Shown: positions 63,852 through 64,000 of the stretch, in pieces
How positions within the stretch are numbered: position 1 is the first letter of the stretch
Layout: each line of letters opens with the position of its first letter
Assembly: GCF_033705735.1 (NCBI RefSeq)
Contig: NZ_CP131131.1
Span: 744,001 to 808,000 of the forward strand
DNA: 64,000 nucleotides
Source: Shinella zoogloeoides
GTDB lineage: Bacteria; Pseudomonadota; Alphaproteobacteria; Rhizobiales; Rhizobiaceae
Reading direction: 5' to 3'
Notes under the pieces: model-generated
The model's input: only the letters and a program-made list of their open reading frames with translations
What the model was told of the DNA's origin: nothing
Database searches by the model: none
Position numbers and translations under genes: made by a program

Positions 63852-64000
63852 TTACTTGACGAGGACCGGATTTCCCTGGTCGTCGAAATCGTAGAAGACG
63901 AACTGGAAGTCCTTGATGTCGCCCTTCTCGTCCCAGGTGATCTTGCCGATGGCGGAATCGACCGTGTTGCTGCGCAGCCAGTCCGTCTGGGCCTTGATGT
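63852..64000 (-). CDS. Branched-chain-type amino acid ABC transporter substrate-binding protein (C-terminal end only)
   Basis: Forty-eight C-terminal codons ending at TAA 63854-63852. They include LRSNTVDSAIGKITWDEKGD, followed after a few residues by FYDFDDQGNPVLVK. This is the usual ending of LivK-type periplasmic proteins (GxITWDxKGD followed by a short beta-strand). The rest lies beyond the window. It heads the livHMGF operon by position. Confidence 0.85.
   Translation of the reverse strand, partial: IKAQTDWLRSNTVDSAIGKITWDEKGDIKDFQFVFYDFDDQGNPVLVK

Overview
The window is GC-rich, densely packed bacterial DNA that looks like a rhizobial alphaproteobacterium (Rhizobium/Agrobacterium/Shinella/Ensifer type). 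The signs are very high coding density, many ATGA start-stop overlaps, six ABC importers in 64 kb, LivHMGF, EtfBA, a DeoR/RbsABC-style polyol locus and MocR, GntR and RpiR regulators. I saw no tRNA, rRNA, CRISPR array, insertion sequence, phage gene or replication gene. It reads as a catabolic accessory region such as a chromid, megaplasmid or catabolic island. The replicon assignment is inference.

Layout. (1) 1-1305 (-) is a MocR regulator cut by the window edge, divergent from an Fe3+/hexose-phosphate-type ABC importer (1527-5442) that continues into a TIM-barrel epimerase-like gene and an inositol-monophosphatase-family gene whose last 33 codons are out of frame. (2) 7379-9302 (-) is GntR-TauE-DUF1634, with a 22-bp palindrome in front of GntR. 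(3) 9558-15072 (+) is RpiR, a second importer of the same general class with a fused permease, and a histidine phosphatase. (4) 15202-16689 (-) is a SulP anion transporter. (5) 17196-23146 (+) is a ribose-type ABC importer, a 3-hexulose-6-phosphate synthase-like enzyme, 6-phospho-3-hexuloisomerase, a PfkB kinase and LacI, with two LacI-type operators flanking the promoter. (6) 23245-27746 (-) is GMC oxidoreductase, GntR, ROK kinase and a double-SIS protein, divergent from a MalEFGK-type importer and a membrane PQQ glucose dehydrogenase (27933-34841, +). The same promoter/operator-like element lies before GMC and before GntR. (7) 34941-46048 is DeoR (-), divergent from an LsrF-like aldolase, a class II aldolase/SDR fusion, a ribose-type ABC importer, an FGGY kinase and a GlpD-like dehydrogenase. 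(8) 46080-56823 (+) is a lone PAS protein, a degenerate SDR, a TPP decarboxylase-like enzyme, HyuA/HyuB, an aminotransferase, a uronate-dehydrogenase-like SDR, a DAO-type FAD oxidoreductase and LysR. (9) 56867-64000 (-) is livK(partial)-livHMGF-aldehyde dehydrogenase-etfB-etfA, convergent on (8) across a perfect terminator hairpin.

How it works together. Most modules follow one plan: a local regulator, an importer, then one to five enzymes that activate, oxidise or cleave the imported compound. The least conventional are module 5 (an HPS/PHI pair inside a sugar-import operon), modules 1 and 3 (FbpA/AfuA-like importers each followed by an unrelated phosphatase) and module 8 (a coupled ring-opening, deamination and 2-oxoacid decarboxylation set). 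In five of the six ABC operons, and more weakly in the sixth, an RNA hairpin follows the binding-protein gene. All substrate assignments are inferences from family and context.
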